Below are positions 18,524 through 27,338 of a stretch of DNA of 64,000 nucleotides, one piece after another. Where the stretch lies: the NCBI RefSeq assembly GCF_000369405.1, contig NZ_KB849999.1:407407-471406 (forward strand), given 5' to 3'. The notes under the pieces are model-generated. The model saw only the letters and a program-made list of their open reading frames with translations, had not been told where the DNA came from and searched no databases. This stretch comes from Acinetobacter sp. ANC 3929 (GTDB taxonomy: Bacteria; Pseudomonadota; Gammaproteobacteria; Pseudomonadales; Moraxellaceae). The translations under genes and the position numbers were made by a program. The stretch's first letter is position 1. Each line of letters begins with the position of its first letter.

Positions 18524-19861
18524 ATGAGCTACAACAACTTTTTATATTTATTAAGCGACGCACTTAAAAATAATCATATTGAACTTGCACTTGCATCAGT
18601 TGAAACATTTCAAGCAGTCGATATTGCGGATGTATTAACACAGCTCTCACCTGAACAGAGTCAATTACTACTCACGCATTTACCTGATCGTGCCTATGTA
18701 TTTTCATATCTTCCACCCAATGAACAGGTCAAACTGGCCCAAGCCATGCCCAGAAATATTTTGGCAGAGATTATTGGCGAAATGTCATCGGATAAACGTG
18801 CCGATGTCTTTAAATGTTTGGATGAAGAACAACAAAATGCACTATTGCCAGCCCTTGCACAGGCTGAGAGAGAGGATATCCGTCAACTGTCCTCTTATTT
18901 AGAGGGAACGGCGGGCGCGATTATGAGTTCCGAATATGCGACTTTGAAACCCAAGATGATGGTCATGGATGCGATCAGAATGTTGCGCCTTGAAGCACCT
19001 GATACTGAAATGATTTACTTTGCTTATGTTCTAGATGAAGCACGTAAAATCCTCGGGGTTTTGTCCTTAAAGCAGTTGATACTTGCACCTGAAGATCAGA
19101 ATATCAATGAACTCATGGAAACCAATGTCTTAACCGCGTTTGTGGATACAGATCAAGACGAAGTGGCAAAAACCATTGCACGGTATGATTTATTAGCACT
19201 GCCAATTATTGATCACCAAAACATGATGGTCGGGATTGTGACCTATGATGATGCGATGGACGTTGCCAGCGAAGAAGCCACTGAAGACTTTTTAAAAGTC
19301 GGTGCGGTCAATGCATCATCTAAGCTCAGTATTAAGTCTGCACCGATTTTGCAACTGTATCAGAAACGGGTTTTTTGGCTCGTTTTTTTGGTGTTTGGTA
19401 GCTTGTTGTCAGGAATTGGTATTGCTCACTATGAAGATGTGATTGCAAAAAATCTGGTATTAGTGTTCTTTTTGCCGTTATTGGTGGGTAGTGGTGGTAA
19501 TGCTGGTTCGCAATCCTCAACCTTGATGGTTCGTGCCTTAGCCACAGGTGATGTGCAATTCAAAGATTGGTTTCACCTATTGGGGCGAGAAAGCTTAGTG
19601 GCTTTATGCTTAGGTGGCACCATGGCAATTGCAGTGTCATTACTGGGGTATTTCCGTGGTGATGAAATGGTGGCTTTAGTACTGGCACTGAGCATGATGG
19701 GGATTGTATTGATGGGCTGTTTGATTGGAATGAGCTTACCGTTTATTTTAAACAAGGCTGGACTCGATCCTGCCAGTGCTTCCGCACCGTTGGTAACCTC
19801 GATTTGTGATGCGACTGGGGTATTGGTGTATTTATTTATCGCATCGATGATTTTATTCTGA
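18524..19861 (+). CDS. mgtE: magnesium transporter MgtE
   Basis: A 445-residue Mg2+ channel/transporter. It has the N-terminal superhelical domain (residues 1-120, DIADVLTQLSPEQSQLLL type repeats), two CBS domains (about 130-250, EYATLKPKMMVMDAIRMLR and NELMETNVLTAFVDTDQDE) that gate the pore by Mg2+ binding, and a five-helix membrane domain containing PLLVGSGGNAGSQSSTL, the family hallmark, and the end SICDATGVLVYLFIA. ATG at 18524 is chosen because GAGG lies six bases upstream (MSYNNFLYLL); an in-frame TTG thirty bases earlier has no such support. Confidence 0.94.
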   Translation: MSYNNFLYLLSDALKNNHIELALASVETFQAVDIADVLTQLSPEQSQLLLTHLPDRAYVFSYLPPNEQVKLAQAMPRNILAEIIGEMSSDKRADVFKCLDEEQQNALLPALAQAEREDIRQLSSYLEGTAGAIMSSEYATLKPKMMVMDAIRMLRLEAPDTEMIYFAYVLDEARKILGVLSLKQLILAPEDQNINELMETNVLTAFVDTDQDEVAKTIARYDLLALPIIDHQNMMVGIVTYDDAMDVASEEATEDFLKVGAVNASSKLSIKSAPILQLYQKRVFWLVFLVFGSLLSGIGIAHYEDVIAKNLVLVFFLPLLVGSGGNAGSQSSTLMVRALATGDVQFKDWFHLLGRESLVALCLGGTMAIAVSLLGYFRGDEMVALVLALSMMGIVLMGCLIGMSLPFILNKAGLDPASASAPLVTSICDATGVLVYLFIASMILF

Positions 19862-19946
19862 ATTCTGATCGGTAATAATAATTGTACCGACAAACAGGAA
19901 AATCTGCTTTATTCTCAAGCATAAACATGGTTTTTAGGTTGAGTGA

Positions 19947-20537
19947 ATGACTGCTCCAACAGAACAAAAAAAATTAACCCAGCAACAAGCAATTGCTGTC
20001 GAACGTGATTTAGCAAAATTTGCCAATACCATGGACAGTTTGGTTCGGATCCCCTTTACCAAGCAGGGAGTCGGGGCCGATGCTGCGCTGAGTACTATTC
20101 CATTTGCGGGTGATATTGCAGGTTTTATTTTGACGCTATATGCCTTTAAAAAGGCCAGAGAGGTCGGTGTACCACAGCACAAGCTCAAGGGCGTGGTCAA
20201 ACTGGCGATTATGGATATGTTGGTGGGTTTTGTACCCATAGTGGGCACATTATTTGATGTATTTATCCGTCCGAGTCGCAAGACGCTTGAAATTGTGCAT
20301 GACCATATCCGTGAGGAATATCAAGTGCACAGTGATATTCATGTGGTCCATCCATTCCTACATGAATCGCTAGAGCAGAAGCAAAAAACCTCGGCATTTT
20401 GGCGTAATCCGATCGTGAGCTGGATTTGGCTCCGCATTCCAGATCTATTGGGAATTGCAGTGGTGATTTTACTGGTGCTGGCGGTGTGGGCTGGCTTTAG
20501 TTATCTGTGGCAATTTTATCAAAATATTATTTCTTAG
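19947..20537 (+). CDS. DUF4112 domain membrane protein
   Basis: A 196-residue protein with the DUF4112 pattern: LDSxxRIPF-like segment (MDSLVRIPFTKQGVGADAAL), GDIAGFILTLYAF, a central LAIMDMLVGFVPIVGTLFDV helix and the FIRPSRKTLEIV motif. A C-terminal hydrophobic helix (about 172-190) adds membrane anchoring. Function of the family is unknown. It follows mgtE by 85 bp in the same direction and might be cotranscribed. The next small gene begins ten bases after its stop. Confidence 0.82.
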   Translation: MTAPTEQKKLTQQQAIAVERDLAKFANTMDSLVRIPFTKQGVGADAALSTIPFAGDIAGFILTLYAFKKAREVGVPQHKLKGVVKLAIMDMLVGFVPIVGTLFDVFIRPSRKTLEIVHDHIREEYQVHSDIHVVHPFLHESLEQKQKTSAFWRNPIVSWIWLRIPDLLGIAVVILLVLAVWAGFSYLWQFYQNIIS

Positions 20538-20547
20538 TGGTTAATAT

Positions 20548-20850
20548 ATGAGGCATCTAAAAGAATTGCCAGAAAATTGGGTACTTATACAAGCAGAAAA
20601 AGAGTCGATATTTTCTAATGAACTTAAACGTGAGCTTATATTGGGTCATGTGCTTTTTGCTAAAAAAGCGGTAGCTATTGCTCGAAAAGATGGAGAGGAT
20701 GATGTTTTATTCTTTTTAGAAAATCAGGAAGATCAATATGCTGAAGTCCATTTAACATGGAATAATGAAACTAATCCGAGATGGCCACATACTTCACTTT
20801 TTAAAAGTTTCAATGATTGGAAAAAAACAATTGAAGATGCTTGGGAATAA
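20548..20850 (+). CDS. small soluble protein of unknown function
   Basis: A 100-residue acidic protein starting MRHLKELPENWVLIQAEKES. No signal or membrane segment, and no family I recognise with confidence. The mixed helix/strand content with Trp-rich C-terminus (FNDWKKTIEDAWE) resembles small immunity-like or SMI1-like proteins only superficially. It starts ten bases after the DUF4112 gene, so translational coupling or an operon is likely. A bidirectional terminator follows 94 bases downstream. Confidence 0.65.
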   Translation: MRHLKELPENWVLIQAEKESIFSNELKRELILGHVLFAKKAVAIARKDGEDDVLFFLENQEDQYAEVHLTWNNETNPRWPHTSLFKSFNDWKKTIEDAWE

Positions 20851-20944
20851 AGTAATTTATACTTATAGTATGATCATATAATCTTTGATTTCTTTACCTT
20901 ATCAAAATAGGGTGATTCAAACATTAATTTTGATATGGCAAAAA

Positions 20945-20971
20945 ATAAAGCCTCCATTGTGGAGGCTTTAT
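20945..20971. terminator. bidirectional terminator between the small gene and htpX
   Basis: Perfect 11-bp arms ATAAAGCCTCC/GGAGGCTTTAT with loop ATTGT between two convergent genes. Confidence 0.85.
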
Positions 20972-20988
20972 CGTTTATCTGATACTGA

Positions 20989-21894
20989 TTATTGAACGTT
21001 TAATTGCTGTAATGCAGCAACACGCTGTTCAATGGTTGGGTGGGTCTGGAATAAAGCCGCTAAGCTAAAGCCTTGTTCCTTACCTTCCGTAATCGCAAAT
21101 GCTTTCATTTCTTTCGGCATTTGATCTGGCATTTCTGACTCTGTTTGTAAGCGAAGTAGGGCAGAAATCATGGCCTGTTTACCAGCTAAACGTGCGCCAG
21201 CTTCGTCTGCGCGATATTCACGTTGACGAGAGAACCACATCACGATGGTAGAAGCCAAAATACCGAATACGATGTCGAGTACAATCGTAATGGCAAAATA
21301 AGCAAGACCTGGTGCTTCACCATCTTCACGACCAAATACGTTACGGTCGATGAAGTCACCTGCAATACGTGCAAAGAACATCACGAAGGCGTTCACGACA
21401 CCTTGGATCAGCGCAAGGGTCACCATGTCACCATTTGCAACGTGTCCGATTTCGTGAGCCAATACAGCACGAAGTTCATCTTTGTTCATACGCTCGAGTA
21501 GACCTGTTGAAACAGCTACCAAAGCATCATTTTTATTCCAACCTGTCGCAAATGCATTGGATTGGTAAGAAGGGAAAATACCTACTTCAGGCATGTTAAT
21601 ACCTGCACGTTGAGATAATTGCGCCACTTCTTGTAATAACCAAGCTTCTGCTTGACTACGGGGTGCATTTGGGTCAATTAATTCTGTCCCAGTGGTTTTT
21701 TTAGCCATCCACTTCGACATGAACAGGGAAATAATAGAACCCACCATACCAAAGACAAAACAGACGACTAAAAGGTTGCCTAGATTCAAGCCCCCTGCGC
21801 CATGGTAACTACCGACACCGAAGAGTGACAAGATAATGCCAGCTACAACCAGTACCGCGAGGTTGGTTAGCAAGAACAAACCAATCCGCATCAT
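20989..21894 (-). CDS. htpX: membrane zinc metalloprotease HtpX
   Basis: A 301-residue inner-membrane M48 peptidase of envelope quality control, functionally complementary to FtsH. Two N-terminal helices, then the zinc site AHEIGH, followed by two more helices and the third ligand Glu in [17 protein letters not shown]-like motif appears as SNAFATGWN. Length matches E. coli HtpX (293). Transcribed alone on the minus strand. Its presence 18 kb from ftsH is unremarkable. Confidence 0.95.
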   Translation of the reverse strand: MMRIGLFLLTNLAVLVVAGIILSLFGVGSYHGAGGLNLGNLLVVCFVFGMVGSIISLFMSKWMAKKTTGTELIDPNAPRSQAEAWLLQEVAQLSQRAGINMPEVGIFPSYQSNAFATGWNKNDALVAVSTGLLERMNKDELRAVLAHEIGHVANGDMVTLALIQGVVNAFVMFFARIAGDFIDRNVFGREDGEAPGLAYFAITIVLDIVFGILASTIVMWFSRQREYRADEAGARLAGKQAMISALLRLQTESEMPDQMPKEMKAFAITEGKEQGFSLAALFQTHPTIEQRVAALQQLNVQ

Positions 21895-22111
21895 TGAGAA
21901 AACCCTCTTATAGAGAAAAAGTGATCTGATTTATAAATTATAAATCATAACGCTAATATGCAGGGCGAATTGTAAAAATTCAAGCAAAAAATAGGCGTAG
22001 ATACATTTAGCCTATAAAACCATGAACTGAATGATAAACAGTAACTTAAAACAATTTCTGTATGAAAACAATCAGCTAAAATCATGCTGTGAGAATCGCA
22101 TACTTGAATTG

Positions 22112-22975
22112 TTAATCACTTAAACGGATTCGTGCAGATGCGGTGGCATTGGTGGTGGTATAGGTACCTGAAGGAGCATCGGTAAAGGTGCCATCTGCAA
22201 GAGTAATAATTTGACGGTTATATGATTTAGCCGCAGGTGCTGCCACTTCAGCAGCTTCAGTCGATGGCGTGGTGTAATTGCTAGATTGAGCAATTACTTG
22301 GGTATTTGAGCTGGATGATGAACCGATACTCGATGCATATAGATTTTGATAGCGACTGGTGACACGACGGACATAATCTTGTGTTTCACGGAAAGGGGGA
22401 ATGCCACCATACTTATCGACATTACCTTCACCTGCGTTATAGGCAGCGATCACGAGTTGGGTATTGCCGTTAAAGCGTTTCAGAAGCCAACTTAAATATT
22501 TTGCGCCCCCAAAAATGTTCTGCTGCGGGTCATAGGCATTATTTACGTTAAAGCGGCGTGCTGTTGCCGGCATCAGTTGCATTAAACCTTGGGCACCGAC
22601 AGGAGAGCGGGCATTGATATTAAAGCCTGACTCAGTATGCATGACTGCTTTAATGAGCCCTTCAGAGATACCATGTTGCTGTGCTGCTTGGCGAATCAAT
22701 GAGTCGAATGCATTTTTATTACGACTATAGCTTGGAAGGACGGAGGCCTCACTTGCACCCCAGTTACTATAGCTATGAATATTACTGTCTGGATAGTAGG
22801 TCGCTTTAACTACTTTTAAATGGCTATATTCTGCTTTCTTTTTATTGGTCAGCAGCGTTGTACCATTACTGTCTTTAAATTGATAAATCGTCTGACCAGC
22901 ATAGCTTGTTGCTACACCATTAAAAAAACCGATTGTCCCCAAGCAAAGGGTAAAAAAATATGTTGTTTTGTTCAT
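22112..22975 (-). CDS. periplasmic lytic transglycosylase with DUF4124 and SLT domains
   Basis: A 287-residue exported enzyme. A signal peptide ends near SYA|GQ; a DUF4124 segment (QTIYQFKDSNGTTLLTNK) follows, then a Slt-type domain (about residues 95-215) with the catalytic Glu in HTESGFNINARSP, the GAQGLMQLMPATA motif and AYNAGEGNV. It cleaves the MurNAc-GlcNAc bond of peptidoglycan. The C-terminal 70 residues are Ser/Thr/Ala-rich and probably disordered. ATG at 22975 gives a clean signal peptide; a GTG at 22990 would add five residues. Confidence 0.9.
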   Translation of the reverse strand: MNKTTYFFTLCLGTIGFFNGVATSYAGQTIYQFKDSNGTTLLTNKKKAEYSHLKVVKATYYPDSNIHSYSNWGASEASVLPSYSRNKNAFDSLIRQAAQQHGISEGLIKAVMHTESGFNINARSPVGAQGLMQLMPATARRFNVNNAYDPQQNIFGGAKYLSWLLKRFNGNTQLVIAAYNAGEGNVDKYGGIPPFRETQDYVRRVTSRYQNLYASSIGSSSSSNTQVIAQSSNYTTPSTEAAEVAAPAAKSYNRQIITLADGTFTDAPSGTYTTTNATASARIRLSD

Positions 22976-23099
22976 CGTTATAATATTCACAAAAGGATGA
23001 GCATAAGTTCTTCACAGCAGTGTAACAAAAAAAAGTAAAAAAAGAACTTTCGCTACAATTTTTTTATTTTCGGCTGTCAGACAAAAATCAAGTCATTTT

Positions 23100-23310
23100 G
23101 TTCGAATGTTCAGCAAAAAAAATTAAAAAAAAATTTTTAAAAACTAAGTCTTGACTTATGTAAGTCATTGATTTTATTTTTTAAAAATCACTGGTTAAAA
23201 AATGATCAATCCAATCGGAAGCCTTATTTTAAGACAAAAAGAGTTTGTCAATAGCGAAGAAATCCACAAATTTATCCACAGCTTTTGTGGACAACTGTGG
23301 AAAAGTTTGA
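23100..23310. promoter_or_regulatory. AT-rich tract plus cluster of DnaA-box-like 9-mers
   Basis: The 497-bp spacer between the divergent transglycosylase and ttcA has no gene. It has an A/T-tract region (about 23,110-23,220) followed by TTATCCACA at 23272-23280 (exact DnaA consensus), minus-strand TTGTCCACA at 23286-23294 and TTTTCCACA at 23296-23304, plus the near match AAATCCACA at 23259-23267. Four 9-mers in 46 bp is far more than expected by chance. It could regulate ttcA or act as a DnaA-titrating site; see findings. Confidence 0.55.
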
Positions 23311-23472
23311 AATATAAGCAATCCAGCCGAATCTGAATTATTTTGGTCAGAATTTTACCAGTATGAAACTCAAATATGACGATTGGAAGAAATTGAAAAA
23401 TTCTTTAGATGCGCATCTTTTCGGAATGAGATAAAATCTTGCGGTATTTTTGTTTATGAGTAAATCACGTCT

Positions 23473-24378
23473 ATGTACGCGCCAGTGGAATCCAACCAAG
23501 GATTTAATTTCAAGCCAGAACTTCCGACAAGTTCAGCGTATTATCGCCTGTTGAAAAAGCTTCGTCGTCAGGTTGGGCATGCAATTCGTGATTACAACAT
23601 GATCGAAGAGGGTGACAAGGTCATGGTTTGTGTGTCTGGTGGTAAAGACAGCTATACCTTGCTGGACATCTTGTTACAGTTTAAACGCATTGCACCGATC
23701 AATTTTGATGTTGTGGCTGTGAATCTAGATCAAAAGCAACCTGGCTTTCCAGAAGATATCTTGCCGCGCTATATGGAAGAAAACAACATTCCATATTACA
23801 TTCTTGAAAAAGATACTTATACCATTACCAAGCGTTTAACGCCTGAAGGGAAGACCTACTGCGCCGTATGCTCTCGTTTACGTCGTGGTTCGCTGTATGG
23901 CTTTGCACAAGAAATTGGTGCAACCAAAGTTGCATTGGGTCATCACCGTGATGACATTATGGCGACTTTCTTTTTGAACTTGTTCCATGGTGGTAGTTTG
24001 AAAGCGATGCCACCAAAATTACTGTCATCTGATAAAAAGAATATATTGATTCGTCCTTTGGCTTATGTCGAAGAGAAAGACATTATCAAATATGCGGATT
24101 TACGTCAGTTCCCGATCATTCCGTGTAATTTATGTGGTTCACAAGAAAATTTACAACGCGCCATTATCAATGACATGTTACGTGAGTGGGATAAGCAGCA
24201 TCCAAAACGTTTACACAGCATTTTTGGTGCTTTACAAAATGTCTCTCCCTCACAATTGGCGGATCGTGAGCTATTTGATTTTGAAGCGTTGGATGCTCAG
24301 CGTGAGTTTGATATGAAAGATCCAGAAGAGCTGAAAAATCGTTTAGCTGTGGTTAATCTGAGTTTCGCGGCTGAGTAA
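23473..24378 (+). CDS. ttcA: tRNA 2-thiocytidine biosynthesis protein TtcA
   Basis: ATP- and Fe-S-dependent enzyme that makes 2-thiocytidine at tRNA position 32. A PP-loop SGGKDSYT near residue 57 activates the base; the cluster-binding cysteines appear in CAVC and CNLC, with the conserved GHHRDD between. 301 residues, family norm. It stands alone with its own terminator. The upstream region carries the DnaA-box-like cluster. Confidence 0.96.
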   Translation: MYAPVESNQGFNFKPELPTSSAYYRLLKKLRRQVGHAIRDYNMIEEGDKVMVCVSGGKDSYTLLDILLQFKRIAPINFDVVAVNLDQKQPGFPEDILPRYMEENNIPYYILEKDTYTITKRLTPEGKTYCAVCSRLRRGSLYGFAQEIGATKVALGHHRDDIMATFFLNLFHGGSLKAMPPKLLSSDKKNILIRPLAYVEEKDIIKYADLRQFPIIPCNLCGSQENLQRAIINDMLREWDKQHPKRLHSIFGALQNVSPSQLADRELFDFEALDAQREFDMKDPEELKNRLAVVNLSFAAE

Positions 24379-24394
24379 AGTGTAAAAAAATTTG

Positions 24395-24423
24395 AAAAGG
24401 TACTTGTTAAGTACCTTTTTTTT
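24395..24423 (+). terminator. terminator after ttcA
   Basis: AAAAGGTAC/GTACCTTTT stem with loop TTGTTAA, then a T-run. Confidence 0.9.
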
Positions 24424-24574
24424 ATAAAAATTTTAAAAATTGAATCCCGCGTACAAAAAATCATAGCCTAAAATAAAAATTACATGCTATAACAGGGCAC
24501 GAGCAAATTGCTTCATGAGATGTCGTCTGGATAGATGGCACAAGAAATTGAACAAATACATTTGAGGAATAATC

Positions 24575-24958
24575 ATGGCTGCATTTTTAACTGATGATTG
24601 GTTTGCAACTGTTGAAAAACTTACTGCTGAAGCAGGTGATTTAAACTTGCCACCAGCACTTGCGAATTTAGCGATTAACTTGGTTGTAACAGATGCAGCT
24701 GGTAATACAGAGTTGGCTTTAGATGCAGGTAAAATCCAAAAGGGTTTATCTTCAAATGCTAAAACAACTTTGAACATGGATGCTGAAACTTTACGTAAAG
24801 TATTCTTGGAATTTGATATGGCTGCTGCGATGCAAGCATTCATGACGGGTAAAATCAAAGTACAAGGCGATATGTCTCAACTTATGGCTTTACAAACCGC
24901 GAAGCCAAGCCAAGAGCAAAAAGATTTATTCAAGAAAGTACTTGAGCTTACTGCTTAA
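24575..24958 (+). CDS. SCP2 sterol-binding domain protein
   Basis: A 127-residue stand-alone SCP2 domain protein: alternating strands (ALANLAINLVVTDAAG), the core NAKTTLNMDAETLRKVFLE and the MTGKIKVQGDMSQLMAL end are family typical. It has a hydrophobic tunnel that binds lipid or acyl chains; the physiological ligand in bacteria is unknown. A purine-rich GAGGAATAATC lies before the ATG at 24575. Transcribed alone, with a strong terminator. Confidence 0.88.
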   Translation: MAAFLTDDWFATVEKLTAEAGDLNLPPALANLAINLVVTDAAGNTELALDAGKIQKGLSSNAKTTLNMDAETLRKVFLEFDMAAAMQAFMTGKIKVQGDMSQLMALQTAKPSQEQKDLFKKVLELTA

Positions 24959-24970
24959 TTCTTATTGAAT

Positions 24971-25002
24971 AAAAAAAGCTTACCCAGAGGTAAGCTTTTT
25001 TT
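24971..25002. terminator. bidirectional terminator between convergent genes
   Basis: AAAAAAAGCTTAC/GTAAGCTTTTTTT stem with loop CCAGAG; it can serve both the SCP2 gene and the minus-strand transglycosylase. Confidence 0.9.
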
Positions 25003-25014
25003 ATATCTATTCAG

Positions 25015-26124
25015 TTATACATCAATACGGCTATTGGTTTTCAGATGTTCTAAATAGGTACGAATACGCGTCACATATTGTACGGCTTGTTTATATCGAC
25101 CATTCCGTGCTTGGTTACGCTGTAAATAGTCATATAAATTGACCCATTGATTCGGATCTTTGCCTTGAGCACGAATACGTTTCTGAATCTGGCTGACCGC
25201 ACCAGGGCCCATATTGTAGGCCACTAAGGCATACCAGTTACGATCTGGATAAGGCACATTGCCAAATTGATCTAACATCAGATCAAAGTACTTCGCACCA
25301 CCTTGGATGCTCTGCAATGGGTCTGAGCGGTTACTAACACCCATTGCTTTAGCTGTACTGTTGGTCAGCATCATTAAACCACGTACGCCAGTGGGAGAAA
25401 CTGAGCTCGGTTTAAGATAAGACTCTTGATAGCCAATTGCTGCGAGTAAGTGCCAATCTAAATTGTATTTAGATGCGCTTTGTTTAAAACTTGCCTTATA
25501 AATCGGTAAGCGTTGATTCAAATCTCTTTGAATCGTAGACCAAGACTCTGGTTTAACCACATTGCGGTTATAGAATGAGGCCAATTGCTGGGTTGTACCC
25601 GACTGCTTACTTTGACAGATAAAACCACTCGCTGTGAGTGTGAGGGGATCATCGGCTTGTTTAAACACCCAGTTTAACTGAGGATTTAAACCATTTTTGC
25701 TTAAGCTTGCCTGATCACCACAACTTGCCGAAAATGAAACCAGTTGTTTGCTTTCAATTGCTGCCAGATTGGCTGTGGTCATGGCAATGTTGGCTTTGCC
25801 TTGAGCAACCCATTTCAATGCCGTGGCATTGTCAGGAACGGTTTTAAAATCAAGTTTTACATTTAAGCTTTGTGCATAATTGCGTGCTAAATCATAGCCA
25901 AAACCATGTAGAAACTGACCGTCTTTAAAGACTGTGGTAGGACTTTCAACTGCAACGATAGTTAACACATTGGTGTTCACGACCGTATTGTACTGATGTG
26001 ATTTTTCAGCATTCAGGCTATTAAAAGGAAGGATTACGACTCCTAACGCTAAAGCCTGAAAAGGAAGTTTGGAAGATAAAGAGTTAAGGCTAGGCCTCGA
26101 CCCTGAACTTGAATTACTGTGCAT
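25015..26124 (-). CDS. mltF: MltF-type lytic transglycosylase (SBP_bac_3-like plus SLT domain)
   Basis: A 369-residue envelope enzyme. The N-terminus is Ser-rich with a hydrophobic stretch (FQALALGVVILPF) that could be a signal anchor. An extracellular solute-binding-like domain follows (LTIVAVESPTTVFKDG, GFGYDLARNYAQSLN), then an Slt domain with catalytic Glu in YQESYLKPSSVSPTGVRG, and AYNMGPGAV. This two-domain order defines MltF, which cleaves peptidoglycan glycan chains and is modulated by its N-domain. E. coli MltF is about 518 residues, so this copy has a shorter binding domain; it might be a distinct subfamily. Confidence 0.82.
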   Translation of the reverse strand: MHSNSSSGSRPSLNSLSSKLPFQALALGVVILPFNSLNAEKSHQYNTVVNTNVLTIVAVESPTTVFKDGQFLHGFGYDLARNYAQSLNVKLDFKTVPDNATALKWVAQGKANIAMTTANLAAIESKQLVSFSASCGDQASLSKNGLNPQLNWVFKQADDPLTLTASGFICQSKQSGTTQQLASFYNRNVVKPESWSTIQRDLNQRLPIYKASFKQSASKYNLDWHLLAAIGYQESYLKPSSVSPTGVRGLMMLTNSTAKAMGVSNRSDPLQSIQGGAKYFDLMLDQFGNVPYPDRNWYALVAYNMGPGAVSQIQKRIRAQGKDPNQWVNLYDYLQRNQARNGRYKQAVQYVTRIRTYLEHLKTNSRIDV

Positions 26125-26495
26125 GTTGTCTCCGCTACAGATAATTTATGCCCAAAAAGTTCGGCAAAACACTGCCTTAACTTTTAAAAGTTGATAAATT
26201 CAATAAGGGGTGGGCAATTCATGAACGTCATTCAAAATGACATTGAGTTAAAAGAAATGATGTAAATGTTTCACAACGTTTACAAAGTGTATAAAAATTG
26301 AACAAAAACAAACTTAGGGGCGCATATTAAGCGCCAAAAAGAAGAATGTCAAATTTTGTACAATAAAAAATTGAGAATTACATCACAAACGCATGATTTG
26401 AAAAAGAATAAAATTTATACACTTTAGTCGTGGGGAAATAAGGAATACAATGCAAAAACATGTAAATGGAATGTTGTATTAACGTATTTGGGCTT
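26125..26495. other. intergenic spacer, no gene seen
   Basis: A 371-bp AT-rich divergent spacer between the MltF-like gene and greB. It contains a GGCGC/GCGCC mini-hairpin near 26320-26336 and an imperfect repeat of AACGTCATTCAAAATGAC near 26223. I cannot assign a function beyond promoters. Confidence 0.4.
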
Positions 26496-26984
26496 ATGAA
26501 ATCGAATTTAATCACACGTACTGGACATGACCTTTTGGTTGCTGAACTAAAAAAGCTTTGGCACGATGAACGCCCAGAAATAACCAAGAAAGTAAATTGG
26601 GCTGCGAGTTTGGGCGATCGCTCAGAGAATGCTGATTATCAATATAATAAACAAATACTTAGGAAGATAGATCGCCGTGTGCGTTATCTGGGAAAGCGCT
26701 TAGAAGAATTAAAGATTGTGGACTATGTCCCTGAGCAAGAAGGGAAGGTCTATTTTGGTGCTTGGGTTGAGATTGAAAATGATGCAGGCGAGAAAAAAAG
26801 TTTACGTATCGTTGGAGTGGATGAAATTTATGATCATCACCCTCAACACATTTCAATTGAGTCACCGATGGCCCATGCACTCCTGAGTAAACAGGTCGAT
26901 GACGAAGTTGAAGTACAGACACCATTGGGAAAAAAGTTGTGGTATATCAACTCAATTCGCTATGAAAAATCTGAAAATGTTTAA
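26496..26984 (+). CDS. greB: transcription elongation factor GreB
   Basis: A 162-residue Gre factor that rescues backtracked RNA polymerase by stimulating transcript cleavage. It has the N-terminal coiled coil with the acidic tip (DRSENADYQYNKQILRKIDR) that enters the secondary channel and a C-terminal FKBP-like domain ending in the family-typical PLGKKLWYINSIRYE. The tip motif and length favour GreB over GreA. ATG at 26496 is chosen; an upstream in-frame start at 26466 adds ten non-homologous residues. It sits immediately upstream of tRNA-Ser. Confidence 0.9.
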   Translation: MKSNLITRTGHDLLVAELKKLWHDERPEITKKVNWAASLGDRSENADYQYNKQILRKIDRRVRYLGKRLEELKIVDYVPEQEGKVYFGAWVEIENDAGEKKSLRIVGVDEIYDHHPQHISIESPMAHALLSKQVDDEVEVQTPLGKKLWYINSIRYEKSENV

Positions 26985-27041
26985 AATTACAGAGTGTTGT
27001 TTTTATTTTGAGCATTTGAAGCATTATTTTAAATAAAAGAT

Positions 27042-27070
27042 TTGCCAAGTCGAACTTTTATTTATATGAT
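27042..27070 (+). promoter_or_regulatory. sigma-70-type promoter of tRNA-Ser
   Basis: TTGCCA at 27042-27047 and TATGAT at 27065-27070 with a 17-bp spacer, ending ten bases before the tRNA 5' end. Confidence 0.7.
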
Positions 27071-27080
27071 AGCCGCCATT

Positions 27081-27170
27081 GGAAGCGTGGCAGAGCGGTT
27101 TAATGCACCGGTCTTGAAAACCGACGAGGGTGTGAGTCCTCCGTGAGTTCGAATCTCACCGCTTCCGCCA
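27081..27170 (+). tRNA. tRNA-Ser (UGA anticodon)
   Basis: A 90-nt class II tRNA with acceptor stem GGAAGCG/CGCTTCC, anticodon TGA at 27115-27117 in the loop CTTGAAA, a long variable arm, the T-loop GTTCGAATC and an encoded CCA end. The CCA end and T-arm form the island attachment site, so the gene is regenerated by the island's attL. Its original downstream terminator now seems to lie beyond attR (63,054-63,082). Confidence 0.97.
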
Positions 27171-27173
27171 AAT
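27157..27173 (+). repeat. attL core (17-bp direct repeat)
   Basis: CACCGCTTCCGCCAAAT, the 3' end of tRNA-Ser plus three bases. The identical 17-mer recurs at 63029-63045, with diverged sequence on both sides. It is the left border of the integrated island. Confidence 0.9.
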
Positions 27174-27338
27174 TCAAGTTTCTGACACTGTTTAACACTA
27201 TATAAGTTTATGATTTGTAAGGTTAAAGTTGGGAATGTACGATATAACAAGCCGTGACGCACTACGCCAATCGGTGGTTATAAAGTAGTAAAAAATGCAG
27301 TAAGATTATTTCTTACTGCATTTTTTTATGTCTGAACT

